The notes beneath the pieces are model-generated. The model was given only the letters and a program-made list of their open reading frames with translations. It was not told the origin of the DNA and ran no database searches. Below, piece after piece: positions 8,245 through 16,687 of a stretch of DNA of 64,000 bases. How positions within the stretch are numbered: the stretch's first letter is position 1; each line of letters begins with the position of its first letter. A program made the position numbers and the translations under genes. This stretch comes from Jatrophihabitans sp035642535 (GTDB lineage Bacteria; Actinomycetota; Actinomycetes; Mycobacteriales; Jatrophihabitantaceae), in the NCBI GenBank assembly GCA_035642535.1, contig DASQSE010000019.1:14812-78811 (forward strand). Reading direction: 5' to 3'.

Positions 8245-9123
8245 CTAGGCCAGCACGATCGACCGGGTGAGATTGCGCGGCGAGTCGGGGTCGAGGCCCT
8301 TGCGCGCCGCGACGGCGACTGCCAGGCGCTGCGCACCGATCAGTTGCGCCATCGGATCACTTGCGGCGTGCACCACCACAGCACCGGCCGCCTCGGTCTC
8401 GGCAACGAGACCGACCGGCGGGGCACCGAAGAACCACGCCACGGAGCGCTCGCCCACGGCGCTGATCGGGCCGTGCCGGAACTCCATCGCCGGGTATGAC
8501 TCGGCCCACGAACCGGACGCCTCCCGCACCTTCAGCGCGGCCTCGTTCGCCAGCCCGACGGTCCACCCCGTCCCGAGGTAGACGAAATGCTCTCGACCGA
8601 TGAGCTCGGCGGGCACCTCGCGCGCGATCTCGGCACGCGCGTCCTCGATCGCCGCGTCGAGGTCGGCGCCGAGGTGCGCACGCCACAGCGCGAGCACGCT
8701 GGTCGCGAACCGCGTCTGCACGACAGACCGCTCGTCGGCGAAGTCCAGCGCGATTACCGCACCTGCCCGCTGGGCCGCCGGCAGGGACGGATCGGTCGTG
8801 ATCACTGTCGAACGCCCGCCCTCCGGCAGTGCGTCGAGCAGCCGCAGTATCTCCGTCGTGGTGCCCGACCGGGTCAGTGCGACGACGTGGTCGTACCCGC
8901 GCGCCGGCGGGAACTCGGACGCCGGGAACGCGTCCGTCTCACCCCGTCCGGCCGCCTCGCGCAGTGCCGCGCAGCACTGCGCCATGTACCAGGAGGTACC
9001 GCAGCCCACGACCGCCACCCGGGCGTCGGGGTCGGGCAGCGCGCCGCCGAACCGGGCGGCGAGTTCGGCGGCGCGCGCCCAGCTCTGCGGCTGAGATTCG
9101 ATCTCGTCCGCAACGAACGACAT
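8245..9123 (-). CDS. SIS-domain sugar-phosphate isomerase/deaminase (glucosamine-6-phosphate deaminase type II candidate)
   Basis: A 292-residue protein with two SIS domains: AVVGCGTSWYMAQCCAALRE and VALTRSGTTTEILRLL in the first, VYLGTGWTVGLANEAALKV and YPAMEFRHGPIS in the second. These are the isomerase-domain motifs of GlmS and of AgaS/NagB-II proteins; no glutaminase domain is present. In this setting, after nagA chemistry, the expected reaction is glucosamine-6-phosphate to fructose-6-phosphate plus ammonia; the alternative is a tagatosamine-type deaminase (AgaS). It is the last gene of the importer operon (20-bp gap after the second permease), which places import and final catabolism on one transcript. 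Confidence 0.8.
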   Translation of the reverse strand: MSFVADEIESQPQSWARAAELAARFGGALPDPDARVAVVGCGTSWYMAQCCAALREAAGRGETDAFPASEFPPARGYDHVVALTRSGTTTEILRLLDALPEGGRSTVITTDPSLPAAQRAGAVIALDFADERSVVQTRFATSVLALWRAHLGADLDAAIEDARAEIAREVPAELIGREHFVYLGTGWTVGLANEAALKVREASGSWAESYPAMEFRHGPISAVGERSVAWFFGAPPVGLVAETEAAGAVVVHAASDPMAQLIGAQRLAVAVAARKGLDPDSPRNLTRSIVLA

Positions 9124-9143
9124 GCGTCAGGCTCCTCTTCGAA

Positions 9144-10028
9144 CTACTTGATTGACCCGGCCGTCAGGCCGCCCACAACCCGACCTTCGATCACCGCGAA
9201 CAGCGCGATAACCGGAAGCGTGGCGATCACCGATCCGGCGAAGAGATGACCCCAATCCACCTGGTACTGGCCGATGTAGTTGTTGATCGCCACCGTCAGC
9301 GGACGCTGCTGTTGCTCGGTCGCGAGCGTCAGCGCGATGAGGAACTCGTTCCATGCCGCGATGAACGTGAAGATCAGCACGGTGACGATGCCGGGCAGCG
9401 CAAGGGGCAGCGTGATCCGGGCCAACGCGCCGATCCGACTCGTCCCGTCGACCATCGCCGCTTCCTCGAGCTCGCTCGGGATCGAGGAGAAGTAGGCGTT
9501 GAGGATCCACACCGCGAACGCCAGGTTGAAGCCCGCGTTGACCACGATCAGCCAACCGTCCGGGTTGTTGATGTCGAAGTTGAGGTACTGCTGCTGGATG
9601 CCGACCAGCAACGCCGCCGGCTGGAACATCTGGGTGGCCAGGACGAGCAGCAGGAACAGCGTCCGGCCGCGGAACTTCCTCCGGGCCGTGTAGTACGCGG
9701 CGGGCAGCGCGACGAGCAGCACGAGCAGCGTCGCCCCGCCGGCGATCTCCAGGCTCACCCGCAGGTTGGTGCCGAAGCCGGTCTTCCAGATGCTCGTGAA
9801 GTTCGACCAGTCCCAGTGCTTCGGGACGTAGCCGCGATCGAGCAGTTCCTTGGGCGGGCGCAGCGCGGTGATCACCATCTCCGCGTACGGCAGCAGGAAG
9901 ATGATCGCGATCAGGTAGGCGGCCAGGCTGAGGATCAGCTTGCGTGTGGGGAAGCCGCGCCGACGAGGAGCTCGCGTCGCCGTGTCCGGGACCTTGACCG
10001 CCGCGCCGGCCTCGGCGTGCGCGGTCAT
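9144..10028 (-). CDS. ABC sugar transporter permease (MalG/DasC-like)
   Basis: A 294-residue integral membrane subunit. Seen: a short polar N-terminus, then LILSLAAYLIAIIFLLPYAE as first membrane span, further spans, and the EAA loop EEAAMVDGTSRIGALARITLP that contacts the ATPase. ATG 10028 overlaps the TGA of the upstream permease gene by 4 nt (ATGA), a typical translational coupling. It pairs with the preceding MalF-like permease. A longer open frame upstream is only an extension inside the neighbouring gene. Confidence 0.9.
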   Translation of the reverse strand: MTAHAEAGAAVKVPDTATRAPRRRGFPTRKLILSLAAYLIAIIFLLPYAEMVITALRPPKELLDRGYVPKHWDWSNFTSIWKTGFGTNLRVSLEIAGGATLLVLLVALPAAYYTARRKFRGRTLFLLLVLATQMFQPAALLVGIQQQYLNFDINNPDGWLIVVNAGFNLAFAVWILNAYFSSIPSELEEAAMVDGTSRIGALARITLPLALPGIVTVLIFTFIAAWNEFLIALTLATEQQQRPLTVAINNYIGQYQVDWGHLFAGSVIATLPVIALFAVIEGRVVGGLTAGSIK

Positions 10029-10900
10029 GTGCTCTGCTCCGTCCATCGGGTGGCCTTGAGGAAGAGCAGGACGACGACGATCACCAGGCCGAAATTGATC
10101 ACCGACATCGCGGCCGACTCGCCGATGTACGCCTGCTTCAGCTGGAACATGAAGACCGTCGTCGTCGCCGTGTCGTAGGCCGGCCCGCCACGCGTCATCG
10201 CCCAGATGATCGGGAACGAGTTGAACACGTTGATGACGTTGATCAGCAGCGCGACGAGGAAGGCCGGGCGCAGCAGCGGCAGCGTGATCGACACGTAGGC
10301 GCGCCAATTCGACGCGCCGTCCACCCGGGCCGCCTCGTAAAGCTCCGCCGGGATGGTTTGCAGGCCGGCGAGCAGCGCATACGTCGAGAACGGCAGCGAC
10401 ACGAAGATCGCGACGACCATCATCCAGACGAACGCCGCGAAGGGGCGACCCAGCCAGTCGGCCTGGTTGGTGCCGAACTTGTCCAGCAGGCCGACGTCGT
10501 GCAGGAACACGTTGATGACGCCGCTGTTCGCGTCCAGCGCCCAGCGGAAGATGAACGCGGTCATCAGAACCGACGCAGCCCACGGCGCGATCAGCGCCCA
10601 CCGCGCCACCCGCCGGCCGGGGAAGCGCGCATTGAACAACTGCGCCAGCCCGAGCGAGAGCGACATCGTCACCCCGACGACCACGGCCACCCAGATCAGG
10701 GTGCGGAACAGCACCGCATGCAGATCCGGTTCGTCGAACAGATCAGTGAAGTTGCCCCAGCCCGCCGAACCGAGCTTGATGCCGGCCGGCGAGAAGTGCT
10801 GGAACGACGTGCGCACCATCACGTAGACCGGCCACAGCACGACGACGGCGATCAGCGCGACCGCAGGCCCGACCCACAGCAGCGGTGCGAACCACCGCAT
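10025..10900 (-). CDS. ABC sugar transporter permease (MalF/DasB-like)
   Basis: A 291-residue membrane subunit starting MRWFAPLLWVGPAVALIAVV, with six predicted spans and the EAA motif YEAARVDGASNWRAYVSITL. It belongs to the carbohydrate uptake transporter-1 permeases. It lies 34 bp after the binding-protein gene and overlaps the next permease by 4 nt. As in Streptomyces dasABC, no ATPase is encoded nearby; in that family a shared ATPase (MsiK) serves several importers, so one is expected elsewhere in the genome. Confidence 0.9.
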   Translation of the reverse strand: MRWFAPLLWVGPAVALIAVVVLWPVYVMVRTSFQHFSPAGIKLGSAGWGNFTDLFDEPDLHAVLFRTLIWVAVVVGVTMSLSLGLAQLFNARFPGRRVARWALIAPWAASVLMTAFIFRWALDANSGVINVFLHDVGLLDKFGTNQADWLGRPFAAFVWMMVVAIFVSLPFSTYALLAGLQTIPAELYEAARVDGASNWRAYVSITLPLLRPAFLVALLINVINVFNSFPIIWAMTRGGPAYDTATTTVFMFQLKQAYIGESAAMSVINFGLVIVVVLLFLKATRWTEQST

Positions 10901-10934
10901 CAGCCTCCGGCCGACGATCCGTGACTGAGACAGG

Positions 10935-12203
10935 TCAGGCGCCCTTCTCCGCCGTGGCCTGGATCGGGTCCAGGACGCCCTTCGGGTCCTCCGTCATCGC
11001 CTTGCCGATGGTCTGCTGAATCTGCGTCTTCACCGTCGACCAGACCGGATCGCCCGAGTACTGCACCGACTTCGGCAGCGCCTTGAGGAACGGGCTGAAG
11101 ACCGGGTCGGAGGACATCGATTGGACGGCCGAGTTGGTGGCGGGCAGCAGGTAGTACTCCTTGTCGAACTGGAGTTGGTACTTGTCCTGATAGGTGAAGT
11201 CCAGGAACTTCCGGATCGCGTCCTGCTTGCTCGTATCGGTCTTGAAGGCCGAGACGTTGTCGCAGACCCCGAGCGTCGAGTCCAGCGGACCGCTCTGCCC
11301 GGCGATCGCCACGGACGCCCAGTCGCTGTCGCTGAGCTTGCCGCCGTCCTTGATGATCGGGATGAGCGCAGGCGAGCCGTTGATCATGCCAATATCACCC
11401 TGGGCGAACTGCTTCCACAGATCGGTGCGGTTCTTGGTGGCGGGGTTCGGCTCGGTGAGTCCCGCGCTGACCAGGCCGGCCATGAACTGCAGTGCCGCGA
11501 CGTTCTGCTGGCTGTTGATCGTCCAGTTCCCGCTTGCGTCCTCGTAGCCGCCGCCGTCGCCGAGGAACCACAGCAGTGCCTCGGCCTGCGCCTCCTCCGG
11601 GCCGAGCGGCAGCCCGAATCCGATCTTGCCCTGCGCCTTGATCTTGCCGGCATCGGTCTTGATGTCGTCCCACGTCTGCGGCGGCGCGCTGATGCCGGCC
11701 TGCTGGAAAAGCTGCTTGTTGTAGAAGAGGGTGCGCGCGCTCGTCGTGAACGGCATGCCGTACTGGGTGCCGTTGTAGGTGTCCAGCTTGGCGAACACGG
11801 AGATCAGGTTGCTGTACGTGCTGGACGACATCACGTCCTTGGCCGGGTAGAGGAGTCCGGCCTGCGCGTAGTCGGGGAAGTAGTCACCTTCGAGGACGTC
11901 GGGATAGTCCTTGTTCTGCACCTTCGTCTGGACTTGGTTGTCGAAGTCGTTCCAGTTGATGGTCTGCACATCCACGGAGAGCGTCGGATACTTCGCGTGG
12001 AAGTCCTTGGCGATGCCCTCCCAGTACTTCTGGCTCGAGTTGCTCGGGCCCGTCCCGTAGTCGGCAGCCACCAGCTTCAGCGTGACGGCCTGCCCAGGAG
12101 GCGCCGAGCCGCCGCCGCCACCACCGCCCGAGCTGCTGCACGCACTGAGCGCAAGCGCCGCCACGGCGGAAAGCGCCACGGCCGCAACCAGGCGTCGTTT
12201 CAT
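10935..12203 (-). CDS. Extracellular sugar-binding lipoprotein of the ABC importer (DasA/NgcE-like)
   Basis: A 422-residue solute-binding protein. The N-terminus MKRRLVAAVALSAVAALALS precedes the lipobox LSAC and a Ser/Gly linker, so it is a lipid-anchored surface protein. Body motifs include NWNDFDNQVQTKVQNKDYPD and GMPFTTSARTLFYNKQLFQQ, usual for family 1 oligosaccharide-binding proteins. Start ATG 12203 has AGAGG upstream. Given dasR, nagA and the hexosaminidases alongside, chitobiose or GlcNAc is the likely ligand, although the sequence alone does not prove it. It heads the operon binding protein-permease-permease-SIS. Dre-like sites lie 106-143 nt upstream of the start. Confidence 0.88.
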   Translation of the reverse strand: MKRRLVAAVALSAVAALALSACSSSGGGGGGGSAPPGQAVTLKLVAADYGTGPSNSSQKYWEGIAKDFHAKYPTLSVDVQTINWNDFDNQVQTKVQNKDYPDVLEGDYFPDYAQAGLLYPAKDVMSSSTYSNLISVFAKLDTYNGTQYGMPFTTSARTLFYNKQLFQQAGISAPPQTWDDIKTDAGKIKAQGKIGFGLPLGPEEAQAEALLWFLGDGGGYEDASGNWTINSQQNVAALQFMAGLVSAGLTEPNPATKNRTDLWKQFAQGDIGMINGSPALIPIIKDGGKLSDSDWASVAIAGQSGPLDSTLGVCDNVSAFKTDTSKQDAIRKFLDFTYQDKYQLQFDKEYYLLPATNSAVQSMSSDPVFSPFLKALPKSVQYSGDPVWSTVKTQIQQTIGKAMTEDPKGVLDPIQATAEKGA

Positions 12204-12546
12204 GTCCGGACCTCTTCCTGCTCGACGTGTCGACGTCCTCGTGACGGATCGATGTAAAGCGACCCAAACACCGACTTCCCGGTTCCAGACGCTACCGCGA
12301 AGCAATCGAGTCATCTAGACCAGCTACCAAATTTGTCTGTACCAGTTTGGCCTCAATACCTAGCCTGGATCAGCACCGTGGGATCTGCCTGATCAACCGG
12401 AGCGTCGGGCGGGCACGCTCAGCAAACGGCTATCTCGTCCACAGAAATTCACTGACAGAGCGGGCATATGTTGCTTGGACACGGGGTTGTACGCCAGCAG
12501 AACGGCACCGCCGAACGACACGATTAGCTACGAGGGAGCACCCGCG
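12204..12546. other. Divergent intergenic region with importer promoter and operators
   Basis: This 343-bp gap separates the importer operon (leftward) from the GreA/B-like gene (rightward). It is less GC-rich than its surroundings. It holds two dre-like sequences (12309-12324 and 12333-12344) and the ribosome site GAGGGAG before 12547. I see no convincing gene in it; a frame starting at 12475 is a weak upstream extension of the GreA/B-like gene. Confidence 0.6.
12309..12346. promoter_or_regulatory. Pair of dre-like DasR sites upstream of the importer operon
   Basis: TTGTCTGTACCA (12333-12344) is one base different from the site before the GH3 gene. A second, weaker site, AGTCATCTAGACCAGC (12309-12324), contains the intact half TCTAGACCA and agrees with the 16-bp dre consensus in 12 positions. 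Both lie upstream of the binding-protein gene. Together with the sites at 6152 and 6272 they put the whole locus in one probable regulon. Confidence 0.55.
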
Positions 12547-13002
12547 ATGACCGCGACGTTGACTGCAGAGTCCCGCACCGACGCACTGTCCCACCGGCTC
12601 GCGGAGCTGTACATCGAGCGCAAGCAACTATTGGCCGAGGTCGCGCCAGTGGGCTCCGGCGACGAAGCCGACCGCGCCACGAACGTGGACGGGCACGTGC
12701 AGCTGGCCATGCTCGAGCAGCGCATCGTCGCGCTCGAGAACGAACTTGCCGCACGGCCCGCCGAGCGCAAGCAGGAGGCGGACGGGTCGGTGTCGATCGG
12801 CGACGTCGTGACGGTCGATCTCGGCGACGGGCCCGAAACCTATCTGCTCGGCACGGTCGAGGAAGCCGCGGCCGGTGTGGACGTGATCACACCGTCCAGC
12901 CCACTGGGCAAGGTGCTTCAGGGCGCGTCGGTCGGCGCCACCCTGACATACGCGGCTCGCCCGGGGCAGTCGCTACAGGCCGAGGTGCTCGCCATCGAGT
13001 AG
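12547..13002 (+). CDS. GreA/GreB-family elongation-factor-like protein
   Basis: A 151-residue protein with an N-terminal helical, charged segment (about residues 12-75, coiled-coil-like, with QLAMLEQRIVALENEL) and a C-terminal FKBP-like GreA/B domain (from VSIGDVVTVDL through ITPSSPLGKVLQGASVGATL). It resembles small actinobacterial Gre-like proteins that bind RNA polymerase through the C-terminal domain; the acidic tip needed for transcript cleavage cannot be confirmed here. ATG 12547 has GAGGGAG about 9 nt upstream and gives the natural N-terminus. Confidence 0.75.
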   Translation: MTATLTAESRTDALSHRLAELYIERKQLLAEVAPVGSGDEADRATNVDGHVQLAMLEQRIVALENELAARPAERKQEADGSVSIGDVVTVDLGDGPETYLLGTVEEAAAGVDVITPSSPLGKVLQGASVGATLTYAARPGQSLQAEVLAIE

Positions 13003-13047
13003 GTCCGCTACCTTCGGCACGGCCCGGATGCCGTCGCCGGAGGTGAC

Positions 13048-13782
13048 ATGTCCCGCAGGCTCAGCTACGAGCAGGCGCACGCGCGGGCACGCGACAAGGG
13101 CGTCAACAAGCTGCTGCTGCGCTTCGTGCGGCTCGTCCTGGTCCCGTTCTTCCGGCTCGCCTTCGGCATGCGAGTAAGCGGCAAGGAACATGTGCCGCGC
13201 ACCGGGCCAGTGATCATCGCGCCGAATCACAAGAGCTTCTGGGACGCGTTCTTCATCGCCACGGTGTTGCGCCGACCGGTGCGGTTCATGGGCAAGGCCG
13301 AACTGTTCGAGGGACGCCGCGGGCGACTGTTCATCGCGCTCGGCGCCTTCCCGGTCCGGCGCGGCGCGTCGGACGCCGAGGCGATCGAAACGGCACGGAC
13401 GATCCTCGAGCAGGGCAACGTGCTCGCGCTGTTCCCGGAAGGGACCCGGGTTCGCGACCCGAACGTGCTGGGCACGCCAAGGCGCGGCGCGGCCCGGCTC
13501 GCGCTCGAGACCGGCGCCCCGCTGATCCCCACTGCCATGACCGGCACCGAGCGGCGCCGCTTCCACCTCCCGAGATCCGTCCAGATCTCCTTCGGCGAGC
13601 CGATCGAGGTCGCCGGCCGCGAAGCCACGCCCGACGCAGCAACCGAGCTGCTCGAGGACACCCTGTGGCCGACCGTCAGCGCCGACTACCGAAGGCTCAA
13701 GGCCGGGCCGGGGCTGCTTGCCGCCGGTGCTGCAGCCGCCGGGCTCGGACTCCTGATCCGGCAACGCCGGAAGCGGCGCTGA
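13048..13782 (+). CDS. 1-acyl-glycerol-3-phosphate acyltransferase-like (PlsC family)
   Basis: A 244-residue membrane-associated acyltransferase. The HX4D catalytic motif is in APNHKSFWDAFF; the glycerol-phosphate-binding motif is LFPEGTR, and the substrate motif around LIPTAMTGTER also fits. It transfers an acyl chain to a lysophosphatidate-type acceptor in phospholipid synthesis. A hydrophobic segment plus basic tail (LLAAGAAAAGLGLLIRQRRK) ends the protein and could anchor it in the membrane. It starts 45 bp after the Gre-like gene. Its last 86 bp overlap the 3' end of the convergent TetR gene. Confidence 0.85.
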   Translation: MSRRLSYEQAHARARDKGVNKLLLRFVRLVLVPFFRLAFGMRVSGKEHVPRTGPVIIAPNHKSFWDAFFIATVLRRPVRFMGKAELFEGRRGRLFIALGAFPVRRGASDAEAIETARTILEQGNVLALFPEGTRVRDPNVLGTPRRGAARLALETGAPLIPTAMTGTERRRFHLPRSVQISFGEPIEVAGREATPDAATELLEDTLWPTVSADYRRLKAGPGLLAAGAAAAGLGLLIRQRRKRR

Positions 13783-14413
13783 CCCGGGCCGCTGCGGGTA
13801 TCGGCGCGCGCAGCGCCGCAACGATCATGGCCTCCACGTTCGCGACGAACTGCTCCTCGTCGAGGACGAACGACGCCCCGGCCTCGACGGCGCTCGCCCG
13901 CTCGGCGAGCGCCGCGGTCAACGCACCGATCATGAACGCGACTCGTTCGCCCGCGAGGTCGACCGGGATCTGCTCGGCGCACAGTTCCTGCACCTGGGCC
14001 AGCTGTTTCCGCAGCCCCCGCCCGACCAACGGAGGCGGCTGCGATCCGCTGCGCACGCCGGCGTGGCCGGCCAACTGCGCGGTGATCTGCAGGAAGTAAC
14101 GGCCGTCCTGGGTCCGCAGCCGCGCGGCCGTCGGGCGGACCAGATCGGCGATCACGGTCTCCAGGCTGGGCGCCGGATCCTGGTCGGCGAGCCGGGCCTC
14201 GCGCTCGGGCTGCATCGCGTCGATGTGCTTCTGGCAGATCGCACCGAGCAGGCCGGCGCGCGAGCCGAAGTGGTAGTGGACTGCGGAATCGTTGGCCTGA
14301 CCCGCCGCGCGCACGATGTCGCGCATCTGCGCGCCGTGGATGCCCTGCATCGCGAACAACCGCTCTCCGGCTGCGATGAGCTTCGCCCGCGTGCGAGTCG
14401 CGTCCAACGCCAT
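13697..14413 (-). CDS. TetR family transcriptional regulator
   Basis: A 238-residue regulator with an N-terminal helix-turn-helix: TRTRAKLIAAGERLFAMQG followed by the recognition helix region QANDSAVHYHFGSRAGLLGA. The C-terminal ligand domain resembles the C-terminal domain of TetR proteins near fatty-acid genes, but the ligand is unknown. I chose ATG 14413; an upstream in-frame ATG (14443) would overlap an imperfect palindrome (14428-14445) that looks like its operator. It lies just downstream of the glycerate kinase gene on the same strand, and its 3' end overlaps the convergent acyltransferase gene. Confidence 0.82.
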   Translation of the reverse strand: MALDATRTRAKLIAAGERLFAMQGIHGAQMRDIVRAAGQANDSAVHYHFGSRAGLLGAICQKHIDAMQPEREARLADQDPAPSLETVIADLVRPTAARLRTQDGRYFLQITAQLAGHAGVRSGSQPPPLVGRGLRKQLAQVQELCAEQIPVDLAGERVAFMIGALTAALAERASAVEAGASFVLDEEQFVANVEAMIVAALRAPIPAAARVSAASGVAGSGVRARRLQHRRQAAPARP

Positions 14414-14427
14414 CGAATCAGCATATT

Positions 14428-14445
14428 TACTGACGACCGTCATTA
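14428..14445. promoter_or_regulatory. Imperfect palindrome, candidate TetR operator
   Basis: TACTGACGACCGTCATTA reads the same on both strands in 14 of 18 positions (TGACG..CGTCA core). It lies between the glycerate kinase gene and the TetR gene, 14 nt before the chosen TetR start, a usual place for autoregulation. Confidence 0.45.
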
Positions 14446-14474
14446 CTTTTCGGGTCGGCAAGGCACGTCGAAAG

Positions 14475-15470
14475 TCAGCCGAACTCGGCGAGGAGCGACG
14501 TCGTCGCGGCGCGCACGCAGTCCAACGTCTTGCGGCGTGCGCGGGCCGGACCGTAGGTCGCCGTGAGGTCGATCGCACGAAACGGAGGAGTGAACCCGGC
14601 AGCGATCTGGCCGGCGATAACCGCGGACCGGACGCCGTGACGCGTGCAAAGCTGAACGAGCGAACCGGTCGCCTTGCCGCGCAGGCTCGTCGGGTCGAGC
14701 CGCCCTTCGCCGGTGAGGACCAGATCGGCAGCCGCGACCGCCGGGGCGAGCCCGAGCTGCTCTGCGACGAGCTCGAAGCCGGGCCGGATCGTGGCACCGA
14801 GGGCGACCAGGCCGCCCGCCATGCCACCCGCTGCTCCGGTGCCGTCGAGGTCACGGACCGACACGCCGTACTCCTTCGCGTACCGATCGGCGAGGCGTTC
14901 CAGACGATCGGCGAGCTCGCGTACCTGGGCGACATCCGCGCCCTTCTGCGGTCCGTAGACGGTGGCTGCAGCGACGAATCGGGTGCGGACATCAGTGGCG
15001 ACGACGACGCGCACGCCGCTCCTGCCGTCGAGCGGCGCGTGGTCGCGCAGCACCTCCACCGCCCCCCGGCCACCATCGGTGCTCGCCGAGCCGCCGGCGC
15101 CGACGATCACGGTGCGTGCGCCCGATTCGATGGCGGCGCGCACGAGCTGCCCGGTACCGCGCGTGCTCGCGGCCATCGGGTCATTGGGCCCGTGCACCAG
15201 GGCGAGCCCGGAAGCCGCCGCCATCTCGATGACGGCGCGCGCGTCGTCCAGCCGCCATGGTGCCGCGACCGGTGCGCCCAGCGGCCCGTCGACGGTGCTC
15301 GTGCGATTGGCACCGCCGAAGCAGTCGAGCAACCCCTCGCCGCCGTCCGAGATCGGCAGCGCAGTCGCCTCCCATCCACCGGCGCGTGCCGCCTCAGACA
15401 TCGCTTCGGCCACTGCAGGCGCGGGCGCGGTTCCGCGGAACTTGTCGGGCGCGGCGAGCAGACGAGGCAC
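14475..15470 (-). CDS. Glycerate kinase (GarK/GlxK type)
   Basis: A 331-residue kinase phosphorylating D-glycerate, mainly to 2-phosphoglycerate in this family. Seen: the opening LLAAPDKFRGTAPAPAVAEA (family APDKFKG-type motif), PISDGGEGLLDC, VIVGAGGSASTDGGRGAVEV and LTGEGRLDPTSLRGKA, which are the conserved blocks of the family in order. Cytoplasmic. It ends a glyoxylate/glycerate route whose other enzymes are not in this window. It precedes the TetR gene on the same strand, with which it may share a transcript. Confidence 0.88.
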   Translation of the reverse strand: MPRLLAAPDKFRGTAPAPAVAEAMSEAARAGGWEATALPISDGGEGLLDCFGGANRTSTVDGPLGAPVAAPWRLDDARAVIEMAAASGLALVHGPNDPMAASTRGTGQLVRAAIESGARTVIVGAGGSASTDGGRGAVEVLRDHAPLDGRSGVRVVVATDVRTRFVAAATVYGPQKGADVAQVRELADRLERLADRYAKEYGVSVRDLDGTGAAGGMAGGLVALGATIRPGFELVAEQLGLAPAVAAADLVLTGEGRLDPTSLRGKATGSLVQLCTRHGVRSAVIAGQIAAGFTPPFRAIDLTATYGPARARRKTLDCVRAATTSLLAEFG

Positions 15471-15576
15471 GGTCGCAACCTATAGCCCACATCGAGACGT
15501 TTGACCTCTGGCAATCGCGCGGTGAGCGTAGTGACGTGGAGGTGCAGAACCATGCGGACAGCGATCGGAGGAAGTC

Positions 15577-15783
15577 ATGACGCTCGTCTGGTTCATCGTC
15601 TGGCTGATCGCCAACAACGTGGGCGGCCATGAGCCGCTGCTGTTCAATCCGGTCAACGCATGGGCGGCCACCCTGATCCTCGCCATCGCCCTCGATCTCG
15701 GTGCCGCGCACGCCCGCGGCGGCCAACGGGTCACTCCTGACGCCGAGCGGCGGGCTGCGATGAGCGGCAAAAATCCGCAATAA
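15577..15783 (+). CDS. Small hypothetical membrane protein, 68 aa
   Basis: A short gene with a strong ribosome site (GGAGGAAG ending 3 nt before ATG 15577). The product starts MTLVWFIVWLIANNVGGHEP and contains a second hydrophobic stretch, NAWAATLILAIALDLGAAHA, so two membrane spans with a polar tail of about 18 residues are likely. Function unknown. It stands alone between the glycerate kinase gene (divergent) and the PAP2 gene (44 bp downstream, same strand). Confidence 0.7.
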   Translation: MTLVWFIVWLIANNVGGHEPLLFNPVNAWAATLILAIALDLGAAHARGGQRVTPDAERRAAMSGKNPQ

Positions 15784-15826
15784 GAACAACCCGTGCCCCA
15801 ACGCGGAGTTCGTCGCAAGAGATGAG

Positions 15827-16687
15827 ATGATCCCCTGCATGTCGCAGACCCTGGAGCGGACGTCTGCGCCCAGATCTCGAACGGGATTCGCCGGAGTCCT
15901 CCCCCATCGGATGCTGCGCTGGCGGCGTCCGGTGTGGTGGCAGGAGATCGCGATCATCGCGTTCGGGTACTGGATATACACGCTCGGCCGCAACGCGATC
16001 CCGGACCAGGAGACCATCGCCCGGCGGCACGGCCGCAGCATCCAGCACCTGCAGGACCTGCTGCACCTGAATTGGGAAATGTCGTTCAACCACTTCGTGG
16101 CCGGCACGGAGTGGCTGGCCCAGACAATGGACTACTACTACTCCACGATGCACTTCATCGTGACAATCAGCGTCATGGTGTGGCTGTTCGTCCGCCGCTC
16201 GCACGTCTATCGCGGCGCCCGGACGGTGCTCGTGGCGACGACGCTGCTGGCGCTGCTCGGCTTCGTCCTCTACCCCACTGCCCCGCCGCGCCTACTCGGG
16301 CAGTACGACTACATCGACACGGTGGTCAAGTTCCACACCTGGGGATCGCTCGCCGACCCGGACATCGCACAGCACTCGAACCAGTACGCGGCGATGCCCA
16401 GCCTGCACATCGGCTGGGCGCTCTGGAGCGGCATCGCGATCTTCTTGTGTGCCCGGCAGTTGTGGGTGCGGCTGCTCGGCCTCGCCCACCCGCTCGCCAC
16501 CCTCGTCGTCATCGTCGGGACGGCGAATCACTTCATCCTCGACGCGGTCGGCGGCGCAGCCATCCTCCTGCTCGCGTTCGGGTTCCAGTGGCTGCTGTCG
16601 GGCCACGGCGCCTTCGTGGGGCCGATCGATGCGCCGGACTTCGGGTTGCCGAACCCGGAGCTACCGACGCTGCACCGTTCGCACTAG
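15827..16687 (+). CDS. PAP2 superfamily membrane phosphatase / inositolphosphotransferase-like protein
   Basis: A 286-residue protein with about six membrane spans. The PAP2 motifs are YPTAPPRLL, AAMPSLHIGWALW (catalytic His in the PSLH signature) and ANHFILDAVGG (second catalytic His with Asp). These match the actinobacterial PAP2 branch related to aureobasidin-resistance/inositol phosphorylceramide synthases, which act on lipid phosphates. The substrate is unknown. ATG 15839 is an alternative start four codons later. Its stop codon overlaps the end of the convergent LacI gene by 4 nt. Confidence 0.82.
   Translation: MIPCMSQTLERTSAPRSRTGFAGVLPHRMLRWRRPVWWQEIAIIAFGYWIYTLGRNAIPDQETIARRHGRSIQHLQDLLHLNWEMSFNHFVAGTEWLAQTMDYYYSTMHFIVTISVMVWLFVRRSHVYRGARTVLVATTLLALLGFVLYPTAPPRLLGQYDYIDTVVKFHTWGSLADPDIAQHSNQYAAMPSLHIGWALWSGIAIFLCARQLWVRLLGLAHPLATLVVIVGTANHFILDAVGGAAILLLAFGFQWLLSGHGAFVGPIDAPDFGLPNPELPTLHRSH

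Noticed and set aside
13697..15076. 459-codon frame extending the TetR gene upstream
   Set aside because: The extra N-terminal part runs antisense-frame through the glycerate kinase gene; only the part from 14413 has the TetR fold.
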